Shown here: positions 45,733-54,218 of the stretch, piece after piece
Position numbering within the stretch: position 1 is the first letter of the stretch
How the letters are laid out: each line of letters starts with the position of its first letter
Origin: Desulfosporosinus hippei DSM 8344
GTDB lineage: Bacteria; Bacillota; Desulfitobacteriia; Desulfitobacteriales; Desulfitobacteriaceae
Direction of reading: 5' to 3'
NCBI RefSeq assembly: GCF_900100785.1
Contig: NZ_FNCP01000002.1
Coordinates: 1 to 64,000, forward strand
DNA length: 64,000 nt
Translations under genes and position numbers: made by a program
Notes under the pieces: generated by a model
What the model saw: only the letters and a program-made list of their open reading frames with translations
The model's database searches: none
What the model was told of the DNA's origin: nothing

Positions 45733-46161
45733 ATGTTTAAAAGGATATTGGTGGCCACAGATGCCTCGGAGTACTCACGTCGAGCGTTTAAAACTGCCCT
45801 AGAGTTTGCCCAGAAGTTTCAGGCTGAAATTGTTCTTTTGTTTGTAGCTTATACTCCGGAAGCATATTGGGGTTATAATTCAGCGTATTCAATACAAATT
45901 ACTCTTGAGGAAATTGAAGAAAGAGGGAGGCTGACCATAGAAGCCACCCTTGAAGGAATCAATACTCAGAATATCCCTGTCAAGAAAAAAGTAATCCAAG
46001 GGCATCCCTCGACCATAATTTTAGAAGAGGTTGTTACAGAGAATATTGATTTAGTGGTTATGGGAAGCCATGGCTATGGACCAATAGCCGGAGCGGTATT
46101 AGGAAGCGTAAGCCAGCGTGTTCTCCGAAGAGCAACTTGCCCTGTTCTCATCGTCAAGTAA
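45733..46161 (+). CDS. Universal stress protein A-family protein (copy 2)
   Basis: 142 residues, same length and layout as copy 1: KRILVATDASEYSRRAFKTA, YTPEAYWGYNSAYSIQITLE and the nucleotide loop MGSHGYGPIAGAVLGSVSQR. Own ribosome site GGAGGGTG. The two copies arose by tandem duplication and have separate leaders and terminators, so they may respond to different conditions. Confidence 0.9.
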   Translation: MFKRILVATDASEYSRRAFKTALEFAQKFQAEIVLLFVAYTPEAYWGYNSAYSIQITLEEIEERGRLTIEATLEGINTQNIPVKKKVIQGHPSTIILEEVVTENIDLVVMGSHGYGPIAGAVLGSVSQRVLRRATCPVLIVK

Positions 46162-46173
46162 AGTTAGTAAAAC

Positions 46174-46228
46174 TCTCAATAAAATAATAAAAGGCCGCTG
46201 CCAACGGCCTTTTATTATTTTATTGAGA
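46174..46228. terminator. Perfect 24-bp hairpin terminator, bidirectional
   Basis: Arms 46174-46197 and 46205-46228 are fully complementary with a 7-nt loop, between the convergent usp2 and repeat-protein genes. The arm contains AAAAGGCCG and, on either strand, T-rich tracts. Confidence 0.8.
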
Positions 46229-46286
46229 CTCAATACCTCAAGCGAGATTGATAATAACAAAGGATAAGTTGTCAAGAATAAAGGGG

Positions 46287-46814
46287 CTAAAAGGGAAGTC
46301 CTATGCGACGAATCAGTGCAAAGCCTGCTCGCTTGGCGAGAGGAAAAAACACTTTGCGTACCAGAGGCAGCCCGACCCGTCGTGCCAGGGGGATCCCCAC
46401 TCTCTGTGCTAAAGGAGGGCCTAGACGTTGTGCAAGGGGAAGGCCTACTTTTCGTACCAGAGGGGGGCCGATTTGCTTCATTAGAGATGGGCCATATTGC
46501 TTGATAAGAGCTCCGGCCTGCTGTTGCCAAGGGTTTAGAGACTCTGCTGTTGCTGAAGAGGAGCGAGGGTCTGGTAACGGTGTTTGCTTCTGAATAGAAG
46601 ATGCGGAGGGTGTTATTGGTTGTGATACAGGCTGACTTACCGGCTTAGGTGCCGGTTGCGGAGCCGGTTGCGGAGCCGGTTGAGAATTAAACGATTGATT
46701 TGGGGATGGTTCTGGCCCTTGCTGAGAAGCCGGTCTTGATTCCTGCCTCTGAATGGGGGAGAATCTGTTGTATTGCGTTGGGGAATAACCCCGTTGCCCC
46801 ATCAAGGATTTCAT
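46287..46814 (-). CDS. Proline-rich protein with cationic octapeptide repeats
   Basis: 175 residues, no family recognised. The N-terminal half is polar and Pro/Gln/Ser-rich (QPAPQPAPQPAPKPVSQPVS). From residue 107 to the end there are eight consecutive 8-residue units and a partial ninth, of form [aliphatic]-G-x-P-L-[A/V]-[K/R/Q]-[K/R]: YGPSLMKQ, IGPPLVRK, VGLPLAQR, LGPPLAQR, VGIPLARR, VGLPLVRK, VFFPLAKR, AGFALIRR, IGLPF. The net charge is strongly positive and hydrophobic residues recur every four. No signal peptide or transmembrane segment. AAGGGGG 8 nt before the ATG supports translation on this strand. Membrane, nucleic-acid or spore-structure binding are all possible guesses. Confidence 0.7.
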   Translation of the reverse strand: MKSLMGQRGYSPTQYNRFSPIQRQESRPASQQGPEPSPNQSFNSQPAPQPAPQPAPKPVSQPVSQPITPSASSIQKQTPLPDPRSSSATAESLNPWQQQAGALIKQYGPSLMKQIGPPLVRKVGLPLAQRLGPPLAQRVGIPLARRVGLPLVRKVFFPLAKRAGFALIRRIGLPF

Positions 46815-46980
46815 GGGAAAGCCCCCTTATATAAACGTTTGAATTATTTTGTTCATAATACACGGTATGCACTTAATTGATAAAAGTGACAATAATGTAA
46901 ATAAAAGGAAATGTTATACCGGCTCTTAAAAAACCTTCCTGGTATACTTGGGGTCGATTCCTCTGTCTGGCTCTGGGGGA

Positions 46981-47244
46981 AGCGCTTGTTAGCTGTGTTA
47001 ACCCGTGCGAAGACGGTGTCTTCGTTCTGCACGCGTCTGCGAGTTCCGCCGCTGGCTCGCTGGACGGTTCGCGAGCGCGTCCGAACCTCCGGGCATTTCT
47101 GAATGTGTGCCGCTCCTTGCCATCCTTGGCACCGCGGCATCAGTCCATCCATGGACAAGTCCTGCGGCGCGCTACGAGGACGCGAACCGTCGGCCCTCGC
47201 CTTAGCGCGGCTTCACTGACGCATCCGCTTAGCAGAAAAGCGCT
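46981..47244 (-). ncRNA. Candidate large structured non-coding RNA
   Basis: A GC-rich block in an AT-rich region that folds as nested helices. Outer: 46981-46987 with 47238-47244 (AGCGCTT). Then 47033-47037 with 47218-47222; 47048-47052 with 47207-47211; 47063-47072 with 47182-47191 (10 bp, GACGGTTCGC) continued by 47079-47082 with 47178-47181. Internal hairpins: 47005-47032, 47094-47105, 47109-47138 (two stacked 5-bp stems) and 47143-47156. Strand is a guess: hairpin loops are purine-richer, and a six-T tract follows, on the minus strand. Size and GC bias resemble large structured RNAs of Clostridia such as the raiA motif; I cannot confirm a class. Confidence 0.6.
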
Positions 47245-47302
47245 CCTCCAGCCAGCTTGCTAGGGTATAAGCAGTACTTTGAGGGAATCTCATACGATTA
47301 AA

Positions 47303-47352
47303 GGAGGAGGGTTCGTTCAACACAAATTGTTGTGTTGAACGAATCCTCCTCC
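47303..47352. terminator. Terminator of the MFS gene
   Basis: 23-bp stem (47303-47325 with 47330-47352) with one mismatch, loop ATTG, directly after the stop of the minus-strand MFS gene. Confidence 0.75.
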
Positions 47353-47384
47353 GCTGTGCATGCTGTATAAGTAAGTTCGTTTCC

Positions 47385-48704
47385 TTAAGAAGCTTCATCC
47401 ATGGGTTTTCCTTTAGTTTCCTCTCCAAGGATTATTACATTGAGGGCCGTTAGAATAAGGACTGTTGCAAACATCAGGAATACAGATTCTGAAGGTAACT
47501 TATAAGTCCCTATCATTAACCCGACCACTATAGGAGCCAAGATCCCGCCGATTCTTCCAAACCCTGCAGCCCAACCGGATCCGGTAGCCCGAGCATGGGT
47601 AGGATAAAGCTCCGGAGTATAAGTATAGACAATTCCCCAGGCACCCAGGTTAAAGAAGGACATCAGAGATCCCATTATAAGTATAGTTTGAACATCTGTG
47701 CTTAGTCCAAAGAAATAAGCAGAAATTGCCGTGCCGATGAGATATATAGCTAAGGTTGGTTTTCGACCAATCTTATCCACTAAATAGGCAGCGCTAAAAT
47801 AACCAGGAATTTGGGCAAGAGTCATCGTCATTACATATTGGAAACTTTTGGTTAAGGCGAACCCCTTTAAGGCCAGTAGCGAAGGAAGCCAAGTAAAGAT
47901 TCCGTAATAAGCAAAGACAATGCCAAACCAGAGCAGCCACAGAAAGACAGTTCTCTTGAGAAATTTTGCTGAAAAAAGTTCGGTTACTGCCATTCTTGGT
48001 AGAGTCTTCTGTTGCAAGTGCTGCTTCGTGTTAGAACGCTGAACACCGGCTTGAGTTTCAATGTCCTTTACAATCTCCTCAGCTTCAGAGAATCTTCCCT
48101 TTGAGGCTAAGTAGCGAGGAGACTCAGGGATGGACTTCCAGAGATAGAATACATACAGGGCGGGAAGGGCGCCAATGTAAAAGGCGGATTGCCATCCTAA
48201 CCAGGGAATAATGAGATATGAAACAAGAGCAGCTAAGAGCCACCCTATGGCCCAAAAACTTTCTAAGAGAACGAGAAATTTACCACGATGTTTAGCAGGA
48301 GAAAATTCACTTACCAGGGTTACAGCTACAGGAAGTTGCCCTCCTAAACCGAAGCCTACCAAAAAACGGAATAATAATAGAGATTCATAATTCCAAGACA
48401 GACCACATAATCCTGTAGCCAAACTATAGATAATAAGTGTTGAGGCAAAAACTTTCTTTCGGCCAATCAAATCAGCGATAGTTCCCGAAAGTATGGCCCC
48501 GATTGCCATACCTACAAGTCCAATGCTCCCGATTGTACCGACTTGTTCTGGGCTGAGGCTCCAAGCCTTCATTAACACAGGGAGTACAAAGGAAATAATT
48601 CCGGTGTCCATAGAGTCAAACATCCAACCTAGGCCAGCTGAGATTAGCAGAAGATAATGAAATTTAGATACAGGTAATGTTTCTAAGCGTTCGGTTAGGG
48701 TCAT
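47385..48704 (-). CDS. MFS transporter, sugar-porter/aromatic acid or niacin type
   Basis: 439 residues, 12 membrane helices. DSMDTGIISFVLPVL in TM1, GTIADLIGRKKVF after TM2, FLVGFGLGGQLPVAVTLVSE in TM4, and YTPELYPTHARATGSGWAAG near the C-terminal half are typical of the SP/AAHS-like carriers, including NiaP niacin transporters. Substrate cannot be fixed from sequence. AAGGACGAAGGA precedes the ATG. Confidence 0.85.
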   Translation of the reverse strand: MTLTERLETLPVSKFHYLLLISAGLGWMFDSMDTGIISFVLPVLMKAWSLSPEQVGTIGSIGLVGMAIGAILSGTIADLIGRKKVFASTLIIYSLATGLCGLSWNYESLLLFRFLVGFGLGGQLPVAVTLVSEFSPAKHRGKFLVLLESFWAIGWLLAALVSYLIIPWLGWQSAFYIGALPALYVFYLWKSIPESPRYLASKGRFSEAEEIVKDIETQAGVQRSNTKQHLQQKTLPRMAVTELFSAKFLKRTVFLWLLWFGIVFAYYGIFTWLPSLLALKGFALTKSFQYVMTMTLAQIPGYFSAAYLVDKIGRKPTLAIYLIGTAISAYFFGLSTDVQTILIMGSLMSFFNLGAWGIVYTYTPELYPTHARATGSGWAAGFGRIGGILAPIVVGLMIGTYKLPSESVFLMFATVLILTALNVIILGEETKGKPMDEAS

Positions 48705-49021
48705 ATCCTTCGTCCTTTCTAAGCATACTAATAAGATCTTAAGTGTAAATATTTATGTTATTCGATAGTATAGTACATATTCTCCACTCTATTATGCAAA
48801 TACCTCCAAAAGTTATGGAGTTTGGATAAAAATTTATTTTATCGGTGCTTTACTGAACAACCTCAAAGTAAGATATCGCGATATAGCTTTTATATTGGTC
48901 AGGGATTTTTGTTAGTGCACTTCAGAAAGGCTTAAGTATATGTTAGAAAAGAGTCTTTGGAGATATATGGGCACTGAAGAGTTCCGTTTAACACATGCTT
49001 GGTGTAGGCGGAATTAATTTT
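48705..49021. other. Intergenic region between MFS and RidA genes
   Basis: AT-rich and without a supported gene. Presumably holds the MFS promoter on the minus strand. I see no recognisable RNA element. Confidence 0.3.
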
Positions 49022-49062
49022 AAAAGGTTCCTAAATTCGCAAGTTGAATTTAGGAACCTTTT
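49022..49062. terminator. Terminator of RidA gene
   Basis: Perfect 17-bp stem (49022-49038 with 49046-49062) with A-rich upstream and T-rich downstream ends, so it works on either strand. Confidence 0.85.
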
Positions 49063-49073
49063 TTCAAAACGCT

Positions 49074-49454
49074 TTATTCAGCGAGAGCGATTGCTTCGAT
49101 TTCTACAATTGCATCTTTAGGTAATTTTGCAACTTGAACAGCGGATCTGGCAGGTGGATTACTCGGGAAATAGGTGGCATAAACCGCATTCATTGCTGCA
49201 AAATCGTTCATATCTCTTAAGAAAACCACTGTCTTGACGATTTTATCCATTGAAGAACCAGAGGATTCTAAAATTGCCTTAACATTATCTAAGGATTGCT
49301 TGGTAGCTCCTTCAATATCAGTAACTAATTCTCCACTCTGAGTGTTAATAGGCAATTGCCCTGATGTAAAGATTAGGTTGCCTACTTTGACCCCTTGTGA
49401 ATATGGACCAATAGCCGCAGGGGCATTTTGAGTATTAAGGGTTTGTTTATTCAT
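49074..49454 (-). CDS. ridA: RidA-family enamine/imine deaminase
   Basis: 126 residues. NAPAAIGPYSQGVKVGNLIF and TSGQLPINTQSG at the N-terminus, the catalytic Arg in NPPARSAVQVAKLPKDAIVE, and a C-terminal IEAIALAE. It hydrolyses reactive enamines made by PLP enzymes such as threonine dehydratase. The ATG at 49454 is followed by a normal RidA N-terminus; GGAGGT lies 10 nt upstream. A 10-residue longer frame exists. Confidence 0.92.
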   Translation of the reverse strand: MNKQTLNTQNAPAAIGPYSQGVKVGNLIFTSGQLPINTQSGELVTDIEGATKQSLDNVKAILESSGSSMDKIVKTVVFLRDMNDFAAMNAVYATYFPSNPPARSAVQVAKLPKDAIVEIEAIALAE

Positions 49455-49858
49455 GGTAAGATCTACCTCCTTGAATTTAGTCATGCAAATATCTGACAGA
49501 GAACTCTGTCTGAATTAATTCTTCTATGCAATGACTTATTAAGTATAGCCCAGTTTAGGGGAATAACCAAGCAAGAAATTGGGATTTTAGGTTGATTGAA
49601 AATAGTTTTCCCTTATAAGGAGTTTTTATCCGGTTTTGAAACGTCATTCGGTTTTGGGTTTTAGTACCGTTTTGTTTCTGGGGGTAGGGATAGTATGCTA
49701 ACGGAACTGTTCCCAAGGATTAAGCTATAATTATTTTATAAATTGAGAAACCTATTTTAGCAAACAACTGCTCCTCGTTAAGAGTTGACTCTCAATTGAC
49801 AAAGGAGAAAGCCCTTGTCAAACTGTTGTTAAATGATTCCATCAAGGGAGTGTTGAAC
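49455..49858. other. Intergenic region upstream of AmmeMemoRadiSam genes
   Basis: Contains three near-repeats of CGGTTTTG (about 49631, 49650 and 49669) and no gene. It must contain promoters for both diverging units; I cannot place them with confidence. Confidence 0.3.
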
Positions 49859-51121
49859 ATGAGCTTAGTTTATACAATATTTGTTCCCCATCCGCCTCTT
49901 CTGGTTCCTGAAGTTGGTAAGGGAGAGGAAAGAAAATGTCAAGCAAGCTTAGATTCCTATCGTGAGATTTCAAATCGAATAGCTCAAGCGGGAGTTGAAA
50001 CGGTAATCTTAGTTTCACCTCACGCGCCTCTTGTCAAGGATGGCATGACTCTTGTCGTTGATGACAATATTCAAGGAAACTTTGCTCAATTTGGAGCCCC
50101 TCAGGTCAGTTTGTCTTTAGCAACTGACCCTCTGGTTATAGAACAATTTCAAAAGCTTTCAGGAGTTATTCCGATACAGGGTTCTATTGATCATGGTGCC
50201 TTTGTACCTCTTTATTTCTTGCAAAAGGCAGGGTGGAAGGGCAAGGTTGTTCTGTTAGGGATGCCCTTAGAGCAACCTGAGGATTACGGGCTGCGGATCG
50301 GTCAGATTCTTGAGGAATTGCCAGGACGCTATGCCCTTGTAGCAAGCGGGGATCTCTCTCATCGTTTGAGAGAGGACGGGCCCTATGGCTTTGATTCTGC
50401 CGGGCCGGAGTTCGACCAATTTATCGTGAAGACCCTCCAGAGAGATACGAGAAAAATCGCTGATCTGCCGGCTGACCTTGTTGAAGAAGCCGGTGAATGC
50501 GGTTACCGAAGCCTGCTCTTGGCACTGGCAGCTAAAGAGGGAGCACCTGAAGTCCTTTCGTATGAAGGGCCTTTTGGCGTAGGGTATCTCGTTGCTGATC
50601 TCTATCATTCTTCACCTTTGCCACAGTGGGCGCGGCGTTGTCTGTCTGCTTATTTAGAGAAGGGTGAGCAGGGGGTATTAGATTTGCCAGCCCCATTAAC
50701 ATCGGAGTTCTCTGTGCGAGGGGGATGTTTCGTCACCCTGAAACAAGGGGGGAATTTGCGAGGATGTATTGGGACAACTGAACCATGGCAGGAAAATTTA
50801 GCTTTGGAAATCCAGCATAATGCAATCGCCGCCGGGACACAGGATCCGCGTTTTCGCCCAGTTCGAGGGGAGGAATTGGATTCCCTAAGCTTTACGGTAG
50901 ATGTACTTGGAGAACTTGAGAAGATCGACGGGCCTGAAGAGTTGGATCCCTGGAGATATGGAGTTGTTGTTCGACAACGAGGAAAAAGCGGACTTTTGCT
51001 CCCCCATTTGGAAGGGGTAGATACCGTGGCCGAGCAAATTAGTATTGCTCAACAAAAGGCGGGCATCTACGAAGGCTCCGTAGAACTTTGGAGATTTGAG
51101 GTTAAGAGGCATTATGAGTAA
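49859..51121 (+). CDS. MEMO/LigB-AMMECR1 fusion protein of the AmmeMemoRadiSam system
   Basis: 420 residues. The N-terminal two-thirds (about 1-255) is a LigB-like class III extradiol dioxygenase/MEMO fold with metal-site histidines in VPHPPLLVPE, VSPHAPL, DHGAFVPL and SGDLSH. The C-terminal AMMECR1 domain (about 270-420) has GGCFVTLKQGGNLRGCIGT. Such a fusion next to a dedicated radical SAM enzyme defines the AmmeMemoRadiSam system, whose biochemical product is, to my knowledge, undefined. The ATG at 49859 follows AAGGGAG. It overlaps the next gene by 8 nt. Confidence 0.88.
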   Translation: MSLVYTIFVPHPPLLVPEVGKGEERKCQASLDSYREISNRIAQAGVETVILVSPHAPLVKDGMTLVVDDNIQGNFAQFGAPQVSLSLATDPLVIEQFQKLSGVIPIQGSIDHGAFVPLYFLQKAGWKGKVVLLGMPLEQPEDYGLRIGQILEELPGRYALVASGDLSHRLREDGPYGFDSAGPEFDQFIVKTLQRDTRKIADLPADLVEEAGECGYRSLLLALAAKEGAPEVLSYEGPFGVGYLVADLYHSSPLPQWARRCLSAYLEKGEQGVLDLPAPLTSEFSVRGGCFVTLKQGGNLRGCIGTTEPWQENLALEIQHNAIAAGTQDPRFRPVRGEELDSLSFTVDVLGELEKIDGPEELDPWRYGVVVRQRGKSGLLLPHLEGVDTVAEQISIAQQKAGIYEGSVELWRFEVKRHYE

Positions 51122-52112
51122 TCACAGGCTAGACACGGGGAGAGTTCTTTTGCCGGAAAAAACCTATAAAGCCAGCTGTCTGCTCTGTCCTCAGCACTGT
51201 CAATTAAGTCATGGACAATCAGGCAGATGCCATGCTCGAGAAAACCGAGAAGGGGAAGTTGTATCTCGAACCTATGGTGAAGTAGCCTCCTGGAATATGG
51301 ATCCCATTGAAAAGAAGCCTCTTTATCATTTTTATCCTGGATCATGGATTTTTTCTGTCGGAGGTTTTGGTTGTAATCTAAGCTGTTCCTTTTGCCAAAA
51401 TCATGAGATATCTCAGCAACATCAAGTTGGAAAAAAGGTTTCTCCCTCAAAGCTGGCAGAGCTCTCTATGCAGGAGCAGGAATCAATAGGGCTTTGTTTT
51501 ACATATTCAGAGCCCAGCGTGTGGTTTGAGATGATTAGAGATACTGCTCCCTTGGTTCGTGCTCGAGGGGGGAAGGTGGTTTTGGTAAGCAATGGAACTA
51601 TTGCGCCGCACTTTCTTGAGGAGCTAATTCCTTGGCTGGATGCAGTTAACATTGATATAAAAGCTTTTACAGAAAATTTTTATCAGCATTATTGTGGCAG
51701 CAAATTAGCCTGGGTATTAGATAATGTAGAGCGATTAGCAGGGAGAGTTCATTTGGAAATCACAACTCTTCTTATTCAAGGGGCAAATGATAATCCCCAA
51801 GAGCTAAAAGAATTAGCAAAATGGCTGCGCCAACTTAATATCCCACTGGCCTGGCATCTAAGTGCCTATCATCCTGCTTATAAGCTTGCTGTTCCGCCCA
51901 CGGAGAGAAAAACTTTAGAACGAGCCTGGGATATTGGCAAAGAGTATCTGCCTTATGTCTATTTAGGAAATGTAGGAGGGGGAGGCACGACCTTTTGTCC
52001 ACAGTGCGGGAAAGTTGTTATTGAACGTCAACCCCACCTTATTAACTACCTAGATCAAGGATGTTGCCCAAAATGTGGGGAGGGTATTTTTGGAGTTGGG
52101 ATGATGATGTAA
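51114..52112 (+). CDS. AmmeMemoRadiSam system radical SAM enzyme
   Basis: 332 residues. An N-terminal cysteine cluster (CLLCPQHCQLSHGQSGRC) precedes the radical SAM motif GCNLSCSFCQNHEIS (C-x3-C-x2-C). A C-terminal zinc-ribbon-like region has FCPQCGK and CCPKCGEG. It resembles pyruvate formate-lyase activating enzymes in the core but belongs with the preceding LigB-AMMECR1 protein, with which it is translationally coupled. AAGAGG lies before the ATG at 51114. Confidence 0.88.
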   Translation: MSNHRLDTGRVLLPEKTYKASCLLCPQHCQLSHGQSGRCHARENREGEVVSRTYGEVASWNMDPIEKKPLYHFYPGSWIFSVGGFGCNLSCSFCQNHEISQQHQVGKKVSPSKLAELSMQEQESIGLCFTYSEPSVWFEMIRDTAPLVRARGGKVVLVSNGTIAPHFLEELIPWLDAVNIDIKAFTENFYQHYCGSKLAWVLDNVERLAGRVHLEITTLLIQGANDNPQELKELAKWLRQLNIPLAWHLSAYHPAYKLAVPPTERKTLERAWDIGKEYLPYVYLGNVGGGGTTFCPQCGKVVIERQPHLINYLDQGCCPKCGEGIFGVGMMM

Positions 52113-52150
52113 TGAAAGGAGATTCCTAAAGAGCACCGAAAGGTTTTGGT

Positions 52151-52336
52151 CTGCCCACAAGCATTTCTTATTCCGCCGGACTAGTAATTACCCTTGGAAT
52201 CACGGGGCTCTTTGCAAGAAAAGTTATAAAGGAACGAAAAAACGAAATGGATCAGATTCTTCTTCTTCCCGTTTCCGCAAAGATAAGACAGGGGGGCGGT
52301 TCTTCGGCAAAAACCAGAGAACCGCCCTTTATTGTC
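52151..52336 (+). pseudogene. Possible ABC-2 type permease fragment
   Basis: A 62-codon open stretch without start codon or ribosome site. SYSAGLVITLGITGLFARKV followed by IKERKNEMDQILLLPVS resembles the first loop of ABC-2 membrane proteins, where a hydrophobic helix precedes a charged E/K-rich segment and LPVSR-like motif. After that the frame reads through a terminator hairpin, so the gene is truncated. Identification by eye only. Confidence 0.35.
52294..52328. terminator. Terminator between gene fragment and nhaB copy 1
   Basis: GGGCGGTTCT pairs with AGAACCGCCC, followed by TTTATT on the plus strand; it should also end the convergent minus-strand nhaB transcript. Confidence 0.7.
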
Positions 52337-52347
52337 TAAATTTAGGA

Positions 52348-53877
52348 TTACAACAGATACATAGTTGCCAGTACACCTGTAAGAGACATAACGATGGTGT
52401 AGGGCAGAGCCAGCTTCACCATTTCCATGTAAGACAGGCGAATCAGGGGAGCAAGTGCAGAGGTCAACAGGAACAGGAATGCCGCCTGACCGTTTGGTGT
52501 AGCAACAGAAGGAGTATTTGTCCCCATGTTGATGGCAACTGCCAGCTTGTTGTAATGCTCCAGGGCAATACCGCCAGCTTCAAAAGCTTTCTGTGTTTCG
52601 CTCATATAGACGGTAGCCACAAATACGTTGTCACTAATTGCCGAAAGGACACCGTTAGCCGCAAAGAAAGCCACAAGCTGATCCTCTCCTTCCAGGCGCA
52701 ATACCCACTGAATGATCGGTGTAAACAGATGCTGGTCATGAATAACTGCAACGATGGAGAAAAATACGACCAGCAGCGCAGTAAAAGGCAGTGCTTCTTC
52801 AAAGGCATGACCGATGCGCCCTTCTTCAATAACCCCGTTGAAAGCAGTAAGCAGGATGATAATCATCAGGCCAATAATACCAACTTCTGCCAGGTGCAAC
52901 GCAAGGGAGAAGATCAGCAGAACGCCGCATACTGCCATAATAATCAGGCGTACACGTCCGCGAGTATCCATGGCAGCATCTTTGGCGTTTGCGTCATCTT
53001 CCATAACCTTTCGAACAGACTCAGGAAGCTGATAGCCGTACCCCCAAAACTTGGTGACTTCAAGGGTAATGGCGGTCAGAAGACCAGCGATCAGTACCGG
53101 GATAGACACGGGTGCGCTGTTTAAAAAGAAATCAACGAAGTCCCATTTCATAATGGAGGCGATCAGCAGGTTCTGGGGTTCACCAACCAGTGTTGTTGCT
53201 CCGCCCAGGGCGGTACCCACAGCGCCATGCATCATAAGATTGCGCAGAAAACCACGGAACTGGTTTAGGTCCTCCTGATATTTGACATCAATAATATGGT
53301 CATAATTGATGTCATAGGTGTCGTATACTTTTTCGCTGGAAGCAAACTTGTGGAAGATGTTGTAGAACCCATAGGCTACAGCGATGATCACCGCCGTTAC
53401 GGTTAGGGCATCCAGGAAAGCGGAAAGAATTGCACCCAGTATAGAGAACAAGAAGGCCAGGGCGACTTTAGAACGTACTTTGGTGAGGATCTTGGTAAAC
53501 AGGTACACAAGACCTTCTTTCATAAAATAGATCCCGGCAACCATGAACATCAGGAGCAGAATAACCGGCAGGTTCAGTTCAACTTCGTGATAGATCGAAT
53601 GGGGGTTAGTCAGCCCAATCACAACGGCTTCGATGGCCAGAAGTCCCCCTGCAGGGAGGGGATAACATTTTAGCGCCATTGCCAGGGTGAAAATAAATTC
53701 GACAATCAAGACCCACCCGGTAATGTACTTACCGGCGGTAAACATCAAAATAGGGTTTAACACCAGAAAAGCAAGAATTGTTGTTTTGTACCAGCTCGGA
53801 GCGTGACCGAGAAAATTGGCTCTGAAGGCCTCTCCGATACCCATCTGTTTCACCTGTCTGTTACCCGCTTGTTTCAT
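52348..53877 (-). CDS. nhaB: Na+/H+ antiporter NhaB, copy 1
   Basis: 509 residues, about 12 membrane helices. [60 protein letters not shown] and [17 protein letters not shown] match NhaB of gammaproteobacteria as I remember it. It expels Na+ for H+. Nearly identical to copy 2 at 54219. By eye its base composition is richer in G+C than the flanks. The ATG follows GAGGAGGGG. Upstream (54031-54176) lie a terminator and a GEMM-type aptamer, so expression is probably second-messenger controlled. Confidence 0.92.
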   Translation of the reverse strand: MKQAGNRQVKQMGIGEAFRANFLGHAPSWYKTTILAFLVLNPILMFTAGKYITGWVLIVEFIFTLAMALKCYPLPAGGLLAIEAVVIGLTNPHSIYHEVELNLPVILLLMFMVAGIYFMKEGLVYLFTKILTKVRSKVALAFLFSILGAILSAFLDALTVTAVIIAVAYGFYNIFHKFASSEKVYDTYDINYDHIIDVKYQEDLNQFRGFLRNLMMHGAVGTALGGATTLVGEPQNLLIASIMKWDFVDFFLNSAPVSIPVLIAGLLTAITLEVTKFWGYGYQLPESVRKVMEDDANAKDAAMDTRGRVRLIIMAVCGVLLIFSLALHLAEVGIIGLMIIILLTAFNGVIEEGRIGHAFEEALPFTALLVVFFSIVAVIHDQHLFTPIIQWVLRLEGEDQLVAFFAANGVLSAISDNVFVATVYMSETQKAFEAGGIALEHYNKLAVAINMGTNTPSVATPNGQAAFLFLLTSALAPLIRLSYMEMVKLALPYTIVMSLTGVLATMYLL

Positions 53878-54030
53878 ATGCCCCTCCTCTAAAAATGTAA
53901 ATTATGTATTCTTTACGATGTAGAATAATTTCGCAGGTCAGAAAAAACTATAACAATTAAGTCGATGTTCAATTACCTCACAATAAGCTTTTATCACACC
54001 TCCATATAATGTTTTAACATTCCCAAATAA

Positions 54031-54063
54031 AAAGAGAGTAGTCCTAAGATGACTACTCTCCCT
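54031..54063 (-). terminator. Expression-platform terminator of nhaB copy 1
   Basis: Perfect 10-bp stem GAGAGTAGTC / GACTACTCTC with 7-nt loop; on the minus strand it is followed by TTTTTATTT. It lies between aptamer and gene, 154 nt before the nhaB ATG. Confidence 0.85.
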
Positions 54064-54074
54064 GAGAAGTTCCT

Positions 54075-54176
54075 GCTTGTAATCTGGCGATCCTAGCCTA
54101 ATTTCAATGTGTGAAATTAGTAACCTTAGACCCATGATTTTAGCGTCCTTCGCTTTGGCGAAGTTTACCCCAACCG
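54075..54176 (-). ncRNA. Cyclic di-GMP-I (GEMM) type riboswitch upstream of nhaB copy 1
   Basis: Minus strand reads GGGGTAAAC, a hairpin CTTCGCCAAAGCGAAG, GGACGCTAAAATCATGGGTC TAAGG, a variable stem, then GGATCGCCAGATTAC. Compared with the aptamer at 1484, the AGCC/GGCT pairing has become AATC/GATT, a compensatory change. The substitution GCAAAC to GTAAAC and ACGGG to ATGGG are differences that might tune ligand choice (c-di-GMP versus cGAMP). Confidence 0.82.
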
Positions 54177-54218
54177 TTTTTACGAGTATTTAGTTGTACA
54201 ATTCTATACCTTTTAGGA

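Noticed and set aside
46290-46500. 24-nt periodic DNA, possible CRISPR
   Set aside because: The period has no unique spacers and is explained by coding for 8-residue protein repeats.
46303-46593. 96-codon Arg-rich ORF on the plus strand
   Set aside because: Antisense to the octapeptide repeat gene; its regularity is a mirror of those repeats, and it has no ribosome site comparable to AAGGGGG on the other strand.
47151-47219. 22-codon plus-strand ORF inside the GC-rich block
   Set aside because: No ribosome binding site, and every part of it participates in the proposed RNA helices; more likely a by-product of RNA conservation.
49630-49680. Three CGGTTTTG near-repeats
   Set aside because: Irregular spacing and no partner regulator nearby; could be chance.
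52555-53124. 189-codon ORF on the plus strand
   Set aside because: Shadow of nhaB on the opposite strand; the parallel shadow in copy 2 is shorter, so it is not conserved as a protein.
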